Source: Nilaparvata lugens
Taxonomy: Eukaryota; Arthropoda; Insecta; Hemiptera; Delphacidae
Direction of reading: 5' to 3'
DNA length: 64,000 nucleotides
Assembly: GCF_014356525.2 (NCBI RefSeq)
Contig: NC_052507.1
Span: 1,590,086-1,654,085, forward strand
This document shows, piece by piece, positions 31,752 through 42,469 of this stretch (positions are counted from its first letter, which is position 1; every line of letters begins with the position of its first letter). The translations under genes were made by a program, and so were the position numbers. A model generated the notes under the pieces. The model ran no database searches, had not been told where the DNA came from, and worked only from the letters and a program-made list of their open reading frames with translations.

Positions 31752-32765
31752 AAGTCGAACCTCTGTATAACGAAGTCGATTATCCCGACAAAAAATTCGC
31801 TGCAGAGAGGTATTCCTTATTGAGAGGTTGTTCTGTCAAGAAAAATGCCACGATCTGATGGATCGTGTAATATCGTATCAAGACGGTAAATAAATGAATA
31901 TGGGACAAACATTTATTTCCAGAAAACTTGATTTGTACTATTAGTTGAGTATAATCAAAGTAACTCAGTAGCAATATTTTCATCAATTTCATTCATCAAA
32001 GTATTTTACTAATTTTCACACTACTATTAGATTGAACACAAAATACGGTAATTTTTCAATAACTTCACTATAAATACTATAATAACTCAACTCTCCTATT
32101 CTTAATGTTTTATTTGAAGAAGTGAGTATTTTCCGGTTGAATTCTTCATTTGAATAAAACATCATGATCAATAAACAACTCACATCTATTCAAACAGTCG
32201 AACATGTTGTCTGGTACACTATTTTTCAGTTTTAATCCTTGCTTGATAATTTTGAACGCTTCTAGAATTCTTGATCTGACGGATTCTTCTCCTCAGGTTC
32301 GTCACAGCTATCATAGTCAGTTCAAAGAATTGAAATGTGTGACAAAAGCAAGAATGGGAAAGTCCAGTCGTTTACCTGCCTGGTCTACAAATGACAAGTT
32401 CTTGGAATTCAATTTCCGACATGTGTTTCAACCTCTATTGACTGTCTACCACCCTATCTTCTTCCTACCTGATTTGCCATTATTTTTAGTCTATAATTGA
32501 CCTTTCTGCTGATCCTTGAAAATGACCGTCTGCTTCCTATACACAACACTACATTTTGTATGTTGGAGTCTAGAGAAAACTGTTGTTGAGAGGCCCGAAA
32601 TTCGTTAAATAGAGGTAAATAAGCTGTCAAACTCTAAAATGTCATGGGACCAGGTCAAAATTCGTTATGTAGAGGATTTCGTTGAGTGTAGGTTCGTTAT
32701 AGAGAGGTTCGACCACGGTATTTAGATGAAAATATATCTTCTTCTATATACCGTGGGTTCGACTG
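31752..32765. mobile_element. Pogo/Tigger-like non-autonomous element
   Basis: Short TIRs AAGTCGAACC (left) and GGTTCGACTG (right) with TA on both sides (31750-31751, 32766-32767). Subterminal blocks CTCTGTATAACGAAGTCG and GTTCGTTATAGAGAGGTTCG are inverted copies, the latter around 32692-32712. No transposase frame is recognisable. Superfamily is inferred from the TA target and the CAGTCGAACC-type end. Confidence 0.55.
31889..31894 (+). terminator. First AATAAA after FRA10AC1 stop
   Basis: The first canonical poly(A) signal downstream of the FRA10AC1 stop is inside the nested pogo-like element, about 222 bp past the stop. No AATAAA is seen between the stop and the element, so the transposon may supply the 3' end. 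Usage is not shown. Confidence 0.35.
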
Positions 32766-32970
32766 TATGTGATTAACATTGGTATTGCTATCCTTGTTTA
32801 TTATCCTTGTATCATCTTCGTACCATCCTTGTATTATCTTTATCTAGTGAGGTCCACGTTATAATGGCAGTATTTGATTAACATTGGTGTTGCTATCCTT
32901 GTCTATCATCCTTGTATCATCTTCCCACAATGAGGTCCACGTTATAATGGTAGTATTTATGTTGCCATTA

Positions 32971-33940
32971 TAACGTTAAGTGCAATGTGCTATTTTATAA
33001 CATTATAATTATTGTATTACAGTTATAATTATTGTATTTATTTGTAATTATTTTTTATTTGTATTTAATTGTAATTATTGTATTATTACAATTATAATTA
33101 TTGTATTTTTTATCCTGTTGTCCTTCCAATACCAACTCAATCATTCTTGTATTTTTCTACTGACCTTGATTATTGTCTAGAATTTTCTAGAAGGTGCCAT
33201 CAGGAAATATAGGTACTGTATTCCAACTCATAAAGAAGCCTTCATCCTGTTGCAGTATTGAATATTTTGATAATTTAGTGGAACTATTACTTCATCAAGA
33301 CAATGCTCATTTTTAGATCTGTCTGAACCCAGATTATTGTATATTAATGTAACTGATTTTGTAGATATTGTGACAACACATTTCATAAGCGGGCTGGCAT
33401 AGCTTGAATTCATTCATTCATTTATTCATAGACAATAGATACAATGCAGGTAAAAACAACAGGCATTTGCTCAAAACTGCTTTAAACCTTAATTTTTTGG
33501 AATACACGGTCTAGAGGTTATGTAAAAATGATAACATAATTCACACACTATTTTGAGTCCAAAAATGTAAGTACTACAATAATTTTGAATTTATCAGATT
33601 AATTTATTTCAAAATACAAATCCAAACCAAAATCTTCCTTCACAATCACAAAAAATATTAAAAATTTCACATTAATCCACAAAATTATACTCATGTTAGA
33701 ATTCTAAACGTCAAAACATCTGATTCTTGTTTGTCAGATAGCGAGCAGTAATTTTGATAAGATAAGGTACTCACGCAGCTTTAATACAATAAATATTTCA
33801 TTTCAATTCTGTGTTATTATAAATGTAATAATGTTTCTTGTCAAGTTATATTTTTAATTATTTTTATATCCTCTCTCGGAAAGGTGTTCTCTGAATTACC
33901 CCTCTAACTCTATGCTTATTCGGTTTTGCAGAGATTATAC
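32971..33940. other. AT-rich intergenic DNA, nothing recognised
   Basis: Between the rearranged MITE and the LINE at 33950 there are only AT-rich runs (ATTATTGTATTACAGTTATA-like repeats near 33005-33110) and no exon-like, RNA or TIR feature that I can support. Confidence 0.4.
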
Positions 33941-34213
33941 TTTCTATCTTCGTCAATTGAGGGTTCATACCCCTCACCTCCACAACTTTGGTGAAGTATC
34001 TTATCTCTTATTGTAACGGGACTCTCTCCCACAGAGTGGATGTGCCATTGTTTGTTTAGCTGAGACTTGGCTCAATGAGTTGAAATACAAATCTATAAAA
34101 ATTGAGAATATTATACTATTCCTGCTAATTTCCATAGAGAAAACAAAACCGGAGGTGGAGTTAGTTTTTTACACTCAATACATAACTCTAGTAAATTAAT
34201 TCAAGTAGCCAAA

Positions 34214-34996
34214 TTGAAAGAAGTTTGTGTCGAGGAAATATTTGAATGTTGTGGTGTAATTGTAAAAAACGGTAAGCACAGTTTTATATTAATAAATGTA
34301 TACAGACCACCCTATCGAACTAATTTCCTACAATTCACGGACATTTTTGAAAATACTTTATGCATGGTCAAAAACTCATACTTTAATCACCAAATTGTCT
34401 TATGTGGCGACCTCAATATTGACAACCTTATAGATAGCTCTGAAAGGGATATTCTCTATGACTTAATTGGATCTTATAACCTGCATGTGACTTTCGAGCA
34501 GCACACTAGAGTGAACCACAGAACATACCGTCACAGCCAACTTGATCATTTTATAACTGATATACCTAATCGACACCACAGAACAGAAGTACTGCCTCCA
34601 CTCCTCTCTGACCACAATATTATAATACTTGACTTGAATTTAAAGTCTCTTAGTATCTTGAACAGAAGAACCGAAAAAAGAAGTTTTACCAAACCGTATC
34701 AAGACCTGTTTAAATCATTAGTCTCAAACCAGGATTGGAATTCTTGCCATATTTACGATGCAAGTGAAAGCTTTAAGCTCTTCTACAACAATTTTCTACA
34801 TATGTTTGAAGTCTGCTTTCCTAAGATGATCTACAGAGAAAGGGAGGACTCACTCAATGTTGGATGGATGAAGAGTGAAATTGTTGAAGCAAGAGATGAG
34901 TTGAAAGAATTATACTGGCGTACACACAGGTATGGAGGACAAAATCTAGAAAATGAGTACAAAGAAGCTAAGAAGCAATTACTCCTACCTGTGTAA
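34214..34996 (+). pseudogene. LINE endonuclease fragment (260 codons)
   Basis: The longest uninterrupted part of the LINE at 33950-36040. It carries VYRPP, GDLNID, LDHF and SDHN motifs of AP-type endonucleases. The N-terminal NIRSL and ETW region lies upstream in another frame, so this is not an independent gene and the first ATG is arbitrary. Confidence 0.7.
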
Positions 34997-35519
34997 AACA
35001 ACCAAAGAAAATTCTACAGAATAGAGAAATCAAAAAATGTAAGTAAAGCTTCATGGAATGTTGTGAAAAGCTTAACAAATGATGATATAACAATCTGCTA
35101 CAATATATGCTTGAAACAAGATGAGAAGGTTATAACCGATCCTGGTTTGGTGGCAAATATTTTCAATAACTATTTCATATCCGAAATTCGAAAGTTAACA
35201 GGCACCACAATTGAGCCCAACATTGATACAGCCCATGAAATATCAGATAGTGACTTCCAGCTCTGGCCAACTACCTCAAAAGAGATCAAGTGCCAAGTCT
35301 AGCTCTGGTGTGGATGATATTCCTTGTAGTTTGATGCAGGTATGTGTAGACTCAATAGCCGGACACGTATCAACCTCGATAAACAAATCTTTTGACCAAG
35401 GCCAGTTCCAATTAAAATATCGAAAGTAATACCTGTCCATAAGAAAAATGAGAAAGACCAAGTAGGCAATTATCGACCCATTGCAGTTCAAAGTGTTTTT
35501 TCTAAAATATACGAAATTT

Positions 35520-35610
35520 TTTTTTTGTTATGTAGTTGAGAAGTTGATATTGTGGTAATTATTCATATTGAATGAAAAAAAATACTTCCCTTTTTCATTC
35601 AATATACGAA
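35520..35610. repeat. Deleted copy of the 42.4-kb foldback inside the LINE
   Basis: GTAGTTGAGAAGTTGATATT and ATTCATATTGAATGAAAAA match the left arm at 42470, and TTTTTCATTCAATAT matches the right arm end. ATATACGAA occurs on both sides, suggesting a short target-site duplication. It replaces or interrupts the LINE RT region. Confidence 0.5.
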
Positions 35611-36397
35611 TTTGCTTTTCTTAGGAGACTTATACCCTACCTAGAAAAAATAAAATTGTTCAATGAATAACTGTGTAGCCCGCTCAAGATGTCTCGACAA
35701 AGATAGTTTAATATTTTAGGCGTAGTTAGTGATAATAATCTCAAGAGGAAGTCACACATAGATTTGTTGCATGGCAGGCTGTCTAGACGTATTTTTCTAC
35801 TTAATCGTTCAAATTTTATTGTCAATTCTCATGTGTTAAAAACTGTTGACTTGGCTCACGTGCATAGTCTTTTAGCTTACGGTGTTAATGCATGGGGAAA
35901 TGATACTACAATGTTACAAAACTGTTTGTTTTGCAAAAGCGAGCTGTTTGAATTATTGCTGGTGTTCCTAGTCGGTCTCATTGCAAACCATTTTTCAAGC
36001 ATTATAAAATTTTGACAATTCATGCTATTCAATATTTATGCGCTGGAATGTTTGTTATACATAAAACACCCACACAGCCCAAGGAGATCCTGTGAATGTC
36101 CAAGGGACATCCCAATGGGATATTGAGGACTTCCCTTGAAAATCCCCAAAAGTTCCCAAGGATATCCTGTGGACAAAACTTTTGTATGGGCAATGTCAAA
36201 ATCTATGAAAAATAAATATTCATAGATGATGTTAATTTTCACTGTTACAAAGTTAGTAGGATAACAATTTTAAGGTATACAGTGTAACTATTACCAAGAT
36301 ATTATTCTTTAGGCCATATTACAGTACTTTTTCCCTTTTTTTGTGGTATCAAAATACCGTTTACCGGTAGCTTCTGTCGATAGCAGAAGTTTGAAAA

Positions 36398-36412
36398 TGG
36401 CGCTGAAATAGC
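36398..36412 (+). other. Possible upstream ORF in the NOP53 leader
   Basis: ATG GCG CTG AAA TAG in good context (GAAAATGGCG) lies in a GC-richer stretch 246 bp before the NOP53 ATG. A donor-like ATG|TAAGT (GT at 36434) follows, and acceptor-like TTTGTATCAG ends at 36588, suggesting a non-coding first exon with an intron in the 5' UTR. Transcription of this segment is inferred only. Confidence 0.35.
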
Positions 36413-36643
36413 CACAGCGTCCTTGATTGCGATGTAAGTATGAAGTCATCTCTTCGTTTATTTTAAAGTTATCTTCTTTTTCTAATTCTTTATTCTAACC
36501 TCAACCAATTTGAAGTTTGTATGCATGCTTGTCAGTGAATGTAATCTTCTTTTGTATATATCTTTCAAGTAATAATAATTTGTATCAGTGGTAAAACAAT
36601 TCAATAAACGCAAGATTTATTCTTACAATAAAACACTGCAATC

Positions 36644-36759
36644 ATGGCTCCCGTGAAAAAGACTAAGTTCTCCAAGAAAACAAAGAAGGCATGGAGATTC
36701 ACGGATATAACAGACGTGGAAAATTTCTATGAAGATAAATTACACGAGGAAAGACTTGG
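36644..36759 (+). CDS. NOP53: NOP53 exon 1
   Basis: Starts at ATG in context AATCATGG and encodes MAPVKKTKFSKKTKKAWRFT, DITDVENFYEDKLHEERL and two bases of Gly39, ending at donor GG|GTAAGT. The basic KKTKFSKKTKK stretch is a likely nuclear/nucleolar signal, and WRxxTDIxDVExF is a family block. Confidence 0.9.
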
Positions 36760-37167
36760 GTAAGTTTTAAATTATCATGCAATCTCAATATTTATTATTC
36801 TTCCAGTATCTATTGGCAACTATTTATAGGTAGGCCTATCTAAGCTTGTAAATGTCAACTTGGACTAAGGAATAATCATAATCTTAGTCTACCACCAGAT
36901 CTATTTATGCTATTATAATGTCTGTATTTTAAAAACTGCACTGCTGTGGGTAAAGTTTATTAGTAATCCGATTTTTATTTTTAAATAGTTGATTTGTCAT
37001 CCATTTTGACTGCTAAATCAATAAAACTTATACATTTTCATTGAAATGTTCAATAAGTTCAATCTTGAATTGAAACTGTATGGGTTCTTATATTAGGGTC
37101 ACCACGGTCACCAGCCGTGACACCAAATATTAGTCGCCGGACACCAGAAAATGGCTGCCGACTATTT

Positions 37168-37332
37168 GGATGAAATATTTTGTTAATTATTAATTCTTCA
37201 TTATCAAAAGACGATCTGGCAACAGAGCAAAGCGAGAAAGAGATGGCGCTATCCGCTTTGTTAAATGATAGACAAGGATAGCAATACCAATACTAATCAA
37301 ACACTGCCATTATAACGTGGACCTCACTATAG
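37168..37332. mobile_element. MITE-A copy (right half only)
   Basis: Carries the body (GATCTGGCAACAGAGCAAAG, GATGGCGCTATCCGCTTTGT) and the right end CGTGGACCTCACTATAG; the left half is absent. It is followed immediately by another copy at 37338. Confidence 0.7.
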
Positions 37333-37337
37333 AAGGC

Positions 37338-37558
37338 CTATAGTAAAGTCCACGTTATAATGGCAGTGGATAAAGATAGAAGAATAGCAATGCCGATTAT
37401 CTGCATTAATTAATTATATTTCTACACTGTAAAAAACCTAATTGGTATAGTTGTGGACCTATAAAAGGATAGTACCACCGGCTTTGTCGAATGATAGACA
37501 AGGATAGCAAAACCAAAGTTGATCAAATACTGTCATTATAACATGGACCTCACTAGAG
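37338..37558. mobile_element. MITE-A copy, short and diverged
   Basis: Left end CTATAGTAAAGTCCACGTTA and right end ACATGGACCTCACTAGAG bracket a 221-bp body lacking the central AT-rich part. Lies in NOP53 intron 1. Confidence 0.7.
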
Positions 37559-37754
37559 TTTTTTTTGGTGAAGCTATGTGGTAGTCTCTCATACTGTGCC
37601 GTTTTTACACTCTTACACTACCAACACAACACTAATAATAGACTGTAGTTGACAGTAATCGGCTTGATTTCACAAGACATCGACTTGAAATTCGGATCAT
37701 AAACATCCTATATCATGGGATATCTTCTTATGCTATAATAATCGATTTGAGTTA

Positions 37755-37880
37755 AGCTGGGTTTACACCAAAGCTATTAACAAAATGTTAATAGATTGAA
37801 CGGAACTTGACAAAACACATAAATGTTCATCTATTATAATCTATAAAGATTAAGTTATTAACTTTGGTGTAAACGCAGCT
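37755..37880. mobile_element. 126-bp foldback MITE, TTA flanks
   Basis: Ends AGCTGGGTTTACACCAAAG and CTTTGGTGTAAACGCAGCT are inverted repeats, with TTA immediately on both sides (37752-37754, 37881-37883). The interior arm TTAATAGATTGAAC/AATCTATAAAGATTAAG extends the stem. It is a clear small member of the TWA-flanked group, in NOP53 intron 1. Confidence 0.8.
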
Positions 37881-38001
37881 TTAACAAGACATCGGTTTGA
37901 AATTTGGAACATAAACATCCAATACCAGGGATATCTTCTTATGCTATATTTCCTTTTTGCTATAACTTACCTCATTTTTTAAAAAACTGTATTTCTTTCA
38001 G

Positions 38002-38187
38002 TGGTTCTCTTTCCGAAAAACATGACGACAAACTATTCGCTATCGATAAAGAGGCACAAGATACGAGCAAAAAGACTTCCGTTGTCTTTGTCAGTGCAAG
38101 AGAGAAAAAGAAAAGAGCCCAACAGCCTCCAAAGTGCTTTCAGAGTTTGGAGAATGAATCCAAAGTTGAAGACCCCATCTCGAAAAG
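38002..38187 (+). CDS. NOP53: NOP53 exon 2 with LFAID motif
   Basis: 186 nt between TTTCAG and AG|GTGAGT. Encodes residues 39-101: GGSLSEKHDDKLFAIDKEAQ, DTSKKTSVVFVSAREKKKRA, QQPPKCFQSLENESKVEDPI, SKR. L50-F-A-I-D54 fits the arch-interaction motif (LFx-hydrophobic-D) by which Nop53 proteins contact the Mtr4 helicase of the nuclear exosome. Confidence 0.9.
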
Positions 38188-38329
38188 GTGAGTAATTCTT
38201 CAATCGTTGTTGATAGCGCATCAGATTTTTAGAATGGATTAGTTTTATTGATCTACAATTATATAACATCCACATGGATATTGACAAGTTGGTCAGGTAC
38301 AAGAAAGTGATTGCCATTTATGAAGATGA

Positions 38330-38490
38330 CAAAAGTTGGATACATTATTTATAGAATAGTGTTTGAATTCAAGAGTAATCTTCACTCACTTGTACATCTT
38401 ATGATTATGTAAGTTTGATACATTATTTATAGAATATTGTTTGAATTTAAGAGTAATCTTTACTCACTTGTGAATTTCATGATCACATAA
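38330..38490. repeat. ~82-bp direct repeat, two copies plus a third at 39205-39300
   Basis: GATACATTATTTATAGAATA ... GAGTAATCTTCACTCACTTG occurs twice here and again, diverged, just right of the foldback element (39205-39300). The foldback thus sits between repeat copies. Confidence 0.65.
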
Positions 38491-38496
38491 GCTTAT

Positions 38497-39210
38497 ACAG
38501 AGTTGTGCTGAGGAAACGCATGTTTTTCGAACAGCCAGTACTCGTCAACGGGAGAGGTTATTGCCCTGGAACGAATGTTGGCAGACGACCCATACTATGT
38601 CATTTCAGTTGCTATGAGCGTTGGAACGTACAACATCGTGTGTTCACTGTTGAGAAGTTTTTTTTTATAAACAATGAATCTGTAGTCACAGTGCAACGCT
38701 TTTTCGTCAATATTTTAGAGTTGAGGGTCGAGGTGCAATGCCCGATCGAAATATTGTACTCCGATGGGTTGCAGCGTTTAGGTGTACTAGTTCTGTGATG
38801 AAAAAGAAACCACCTGGTCTTTCCTGTTCCCCGGAAAGTGTAGACCGAGTCAGTTCGGCAGTTATTACTAGTCCTAGACGATCGACTCGACGACACTGAC
38901 TCAGTCTACATTTTCAGGAGTACGAACTGAACGGGGAAGACCAGGTGGTTTCTTTCTCATCACAGAACTAGTACTCCTAAACGCTGCAACCCATCGGAGT
39001 ACAGTATTTCGATCGGGCATTGCACCTCGACCCTCAACTCTAAAATATTGACGAAAAAGCGTTGCACTGTGACTACAGATTCAATGTTTCTAAAAAAAAT
39101 GGCATAGTATGGGTTGTCTGCCAACATTCGTTCCAGGGCAATACCCTCTCCCGTTGACGAGTACTGGCTGTTCGAAAAACATGCGTTTCCTCTGCACAAC
39201 TCTGTAGAAT
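38497..39210. mobile_element. Long palindrome made of inverted transposase N-terminal sequence
   Basis: Arms of about 340 bp face each other around a loop near 38850-38910. Left terminus GAGTTGTGCTGAGGAAACGC matches right terminus GCGTTTCCTCTGCACAACTC. In one frame the left arm reads FRVEGRGAMPDRNIVLRWVA, AFRCTSSVMKKKPPGLS and SPESVDRVSSAVITSPRRST. That resembles the DUF4817-type N-terminus of insect mariner/IS630-like transposases, and the right arm encodes the same inverted. There is no catalytic domain. It lies in NOP53 intron 2. Confidence 0.7.
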
Positions 39211-39321
39211 AGATACATTATCTATACTATTAGCATCTGTTCTCTATAATAGATACATTATGTATAGTATGTTGTTTGAACAGTAATCTTCACTCACTTG
39301 TTCATCTATTCTCACTTTCAG

Positions 39322-39515
39322 GAATATACTAAGAACTAAAGAGAAACGACAGTCTGTAATTCAGAAAGACATTGAGAGAAAACGTAAAGAGAAAGAGGCA
39401 GCTACTCAGGAGAAGCTGCCAACTAGGAAGCAGAGGATACAGAAAATGAAGCGTAAAAAGAAGCTCGAGGAAGCGCGACTTTTCAAAAATAATGCTTGGC
39501 TTAAGAAGGAAGTTG
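39322..39515 (+). CDS. NOP53: NOP53 exon 3
   Basis: 194 nt between CTTTCAG and G|GTGAGT. Encodes residues 101-166: NILRTKEKRQSVIQKDIERK, RKEKEAATQEKLPTRKQRIQ, KMKRKKKLEEARLFKNNAWL, KKEV. A highly charged helical segment as in other NOP53 proteins. The last G joins AT of exon 4 to give Asp. Confidence 0.88.
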
Positions 39516-39904
39516 GTGAGTTGTTCTTATTTGAATTCAATCCAGATGTTTATATATTAATTTTATCTTACTCATTTTAGTATTCATCTAGTTTTAATTC
39601 TACAAGTGGCGGCAGAACCAATTCCGATTAAGCAGTATGCTTCGAATGACACATGAGCTGTGTTAGAGTTGAAATTTAGTCCGTGTCAATAATTAATCAT
39701 TTCTCGTGGTAACGAGCTGTTTGACGATAGTTCAACATCCATGTATTATCATCGTTCCTAATGCCAGCACAGAACGGTCCTGAGTTCGGAAGCTGGAGGG
39801 AACTGGTAGTATACTGATCCATTAGAACATGAGCAAGAAAATGTGCAGAGGATGAGAACAGCAGTCCAAAGATCACAGGAACGTTCAGCTCGACATTCTC
39901 ATTG

Positions 39905-40650
39905 TTTTGTATAATAATAATAATATATTTATTACCATTCGGTTTACAATAAACATTGGTCATCGTCACAAGTATACAAAATAATACAAAATAATTAACA
40001 ATACAAAAGTCTACACAGCTAAAACACAATTACATCTAAAATTTACTTATTAAACAAGATTACAAACTAAGTTTACACAGCCTAAAAATACACAATAGTA
40101 ACAGATTTACATAGACTGTGAAATTTTATAAAATTCAGGTACCTTGTAAAGTCCACCTCTTATTAGGCCTTTCCTAACTCTATCTTATATTGGGTGGCAT
40201 CTAGGTCTCTTACCAATGACGGAAGGGCATTATAAAATCTGAGAGATTGGGCCCTGAAACTTCTCAATGATGCGCTGGAAGAGCACCATTCGACACCTAT
40301 ATTACTTGCCCCTCTTGTATTGTATGTATGCCTATCAGAGTTGAGGCTAAATTTATCCAGGTTCTTTTTGACATAACACAGACATTCCAGGACATACATA
40401 GAAGGAAGAGTCAGAATTTTATTCTCAATAAACAATGGTCTACAATGACTACGTGGCTCTTCATTGTGTAATATTCTAATGGCTCTCTTCTGTAGCAGGA
40501 AAAGTTTACCAGCCAAAGGACTATTTCCCCACAAAATTATACCATAGGCTAGGTGACTGTGGATAATCGCAAAGTAAACTGTTTTCAAGACCTCTATTGT
40601 CACACTTCCAGCCAACCTTCTCAACATAAAAAGCCCTCTTAGTACTCTAT
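39905..40650 (-). mobile_element. LINE 3' part: RT C-terminus, UTR and (ATT)n tail
   Basis: The minus strand encodes 154 open codons including SVTIEVLKTVYFAIIHSHLA, YGIILWGNSP, LFLLQKRAIRILHNEEPRSH, CRPLFIENKILTLPSMYVLE and HTYNTRGASNIG, typical C-terminal blocks of Jockey/CR1 RTs. The tail complement AATAATAATAATATATTTAT starts at about 39915. It is 5'-truncated in NOP53 intron 3 and relatively well preserved. Confidence 0.8.
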
Positions 40651-40888
40651 TATATATATTTCCTATATTTCCTATAAATACCTATTGGGTATTTAAAATT
40701 AAATTTATCTTAATTAAAATTAAATTATTTCAGATCGCAATTTAAAAGGGATTGTGCATTTATGATTTGGATTTCTATCTTTTTAAATTAATGTTTGCTT
40801 GATAATAAAATTACGCCCAGCAGATCACGGCAACCGACAAAATCTATGTAAGCAAAAATGCTTGATCCCTCCAAATGCAACTTTCTTT

Positions 40889-41050
40889 AGTAGTAACGAG
40901 TCACATTCTGATTTAAATAGATAAGTCATTAAGGAAACTTTCTCCACTTGGTTAAAGAAAACCCTCAAAAGTAGTAACGAGTCACATTCTGATTTAAATA
41001 GATAAGTCATTAAGGAAACTTTCTCCACTTGGTTAAAGAAAACCCTCAAA
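40889..41050. repeat. 81-bp tandem duplication
   Basis: AGTAGTAACGAGTCACATTC through AAAGAAAACCCTCAAA is repeated twice, essentially identical. Non-coding, in NOP53 intron 3. Confidence 0.9.
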
Positions 41051-41139
41051 ATTATCCATGAAAAACCTCAAAACAACAAATTATTTGTTGAGTAAATGCC
41101 ATACACTGCGACATACGTGCAAGAGCTGCTGCAAAAAAC

Positions 41140-41214
41140 TTCAAAATAGTCTCTTGCGGGGAGGTCCCACCGCTTGAATATATAATTTAAGCCGTCAATG
41201 GGACTTACGACTGT
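41140..41214 (-). repeat. Fragment of the ACGTTAAGCCGTCGGTCCC-type repeat
   Basis: CACCGCTTGAATATATAATT and AAGCCGTCAATGGGACTTAC match the segment at 63270-63320, which continues with the GGGACCGAC core. Related sequence surrounds 52080-53090. Probably part of a SINE or LINE 3' end. Confidence 0.5.
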
Positions 41215-41346
41215 CATACTTCAAAAATCGTCTTCAACAATGTATTTATACATTATTGATAAACAGGGTGTCTGATAAGTCATACTTCAAAAATCGTCTT
41301 CAACAATGTATTTATACATTATTGATAAACAGGGTGTCTGATAAGT
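41215..41346. repeat. 66-bp tandem duplication at the edge of a transposon
   Basis: CATACTTCAAAAATCGTCTT ... ACAGGGTGTCTGATAAGT occurs twice head-to-tail. The unit includes the transposon terminus CAGGGTGTCTGATAAGT, so an end of the element plus flank was duplicated. Confidence 0.85.
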
Positions 41347-42057
41347 CACTCCATATTTTTATACAGCTATAGATTCTCTATTTATGAATCAATTTTGTTA
41401 GAACTACATTTGTTAGATACAGCAATCCTTGAGGTCATGTTAACACCAATTTTTATTTGTTTCACTTTAAAAATGCCCCCTCTCTTGACTGGAAGAACGA
41501 GCCAAAATAGCAGCTCGTTATGTGGTCTGAGGATCTGTGGTGCGGGTACAAATATGGTGGAGGGATCTATGCAAAACTGGATGCAAAATCTGTTGAAAAT
41601 TCCCATTCCAAATTACTAACAAGAGGGAGTGTCACTGATGCAAGACAATCAGGAAGACCATCAACGTCAAGGACAGAAGAATGTTGACAGAGTTCGTGAA
41701 ATGTTCATGAGGAGTCCTGAGAAATCACTGCGTCAAGGATCTCGTGAAAGTGGTCTTTGACGTTACTCTGTTGCAACGATTCTTAAGAAAGATCTCAGTG
41801 GTTTTGCTTCCAGTTTGCATAAATCCTCGTTCAGCCCTCCACCATCTTTGTACTCGCACCACAGATCCTCAGACCACATAACGAGCTGCTATTTTGGCTC
41901 GTTCTTCCACAGTGAAGAGAGGGTGCATTTTTAAACTGAAACAAATGAAAATTGGTGTTAAACACAACCTCAAGGATTGCTCTATCTAACAAAATTGGTT
42001 CATAAATAAAGAAACTATAGCTGTATAAAAATAGGGAGTGACTAATCAGACATGCTG
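41334..42057. mobile_element. Mariner/IS630-like element with ~230-bp inverted ends and transposase remnant
   Basis: Left end CAGGGTGTCTGATAAGTCAC and right end GTGACTAATCAGACATGCTG are inverted, and homology continues about 230 bp inward (ACAGCTATAG, CCTTGAGGT, AACGAGCCAAAATAGCAGC). Between them, at 41630-41790, frames read GSVTDARQSGRPSTSRTEE, NVDRVREMFMRSPEKSLRQG and SRYSVATILKKDL, an N-terminal helix-turn-helix/DUF4817 remnant. The catalytic part is missing. Confidence 0.7.
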
Positions 42058-42469
42058 TATATTAATGTTATGTGATGAACGCCATAATTTTCAAAACCTA
42101 GTCAATATAAAATGTGCCTCTTTACGGATTAATAAAATGAAAAGAAATCTTCTCTATCTCATAAACTCTAGCATTTTGTGAGTAATTCCATTAGTGGTTT
42201 GTTAGTGTTGTGCTTGTTTTTATCATGAATGAATCAATTTTAAATGGTATTTTTATTTAGAAACAATTTACTTGACTTCACCCAACATTCGGACCATAAA
42301 ATTTATTTATCCACTTATTTATTGATTTATCTATTTTTATAAATTGTACAGAAAAAAGGTGTTATTTGTCAATTTTATTTATCTTTCCATTCATTCATTT
42401 ACAAAGGCAACTCTCCACAATTATTTAAAGCCCAGTTGATGAATGTTAATACTTTTTGTGTAGTTGAGA

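Larger units (their letters stand above)
31721..32970. mobile_element. MITE-A copy, split by a pogo-like element and internally rearranged
   Basis: The left end CTATAGTGGGGTCCACGTTA lies 53 bp after the FRA10AC1 stop. The body resumes after the nested element at 32768 (CATTGGTATTGCTATCCTTG), and inverted-end sequences (AGTGAGGTCCACGTTATAAT, AATGAGGTCCACGTTATAAT) follow at about 32849 and 32935. The right part contains only multiplied ends. Confidence 0.6.
33950..36040 (+). mobile_element. Degenerate LINE (endonuclease plus parts of RT)
   Basis: Endonuclease blocks AETWLNELK (other frame), INVYRPPYRTNF, LCGDLNIDNL, SQLDHFI and LLSDHNIIILDL lie at 34060-34660. NIFNNYFISEIRKLTG, SSSGVDDIPCS and VGNYRPIAVQSVFSKIYE lie at 35150-35520. 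The C-terminal LLAYGVNAWGN is near 35870. The central RT with YADD is deleted between about 35520 and 35640, and several frameshifts occur. It is a different family from the 20-kb LINE. Confidence 0.8.

Noticed and set aside
34214..34996. Independent host nuclease gene
   Set aside because: The motifs (GDLN, DHF, SDHN) and the RT fragments downstream show it is the endonuclease of a degraded LINE.
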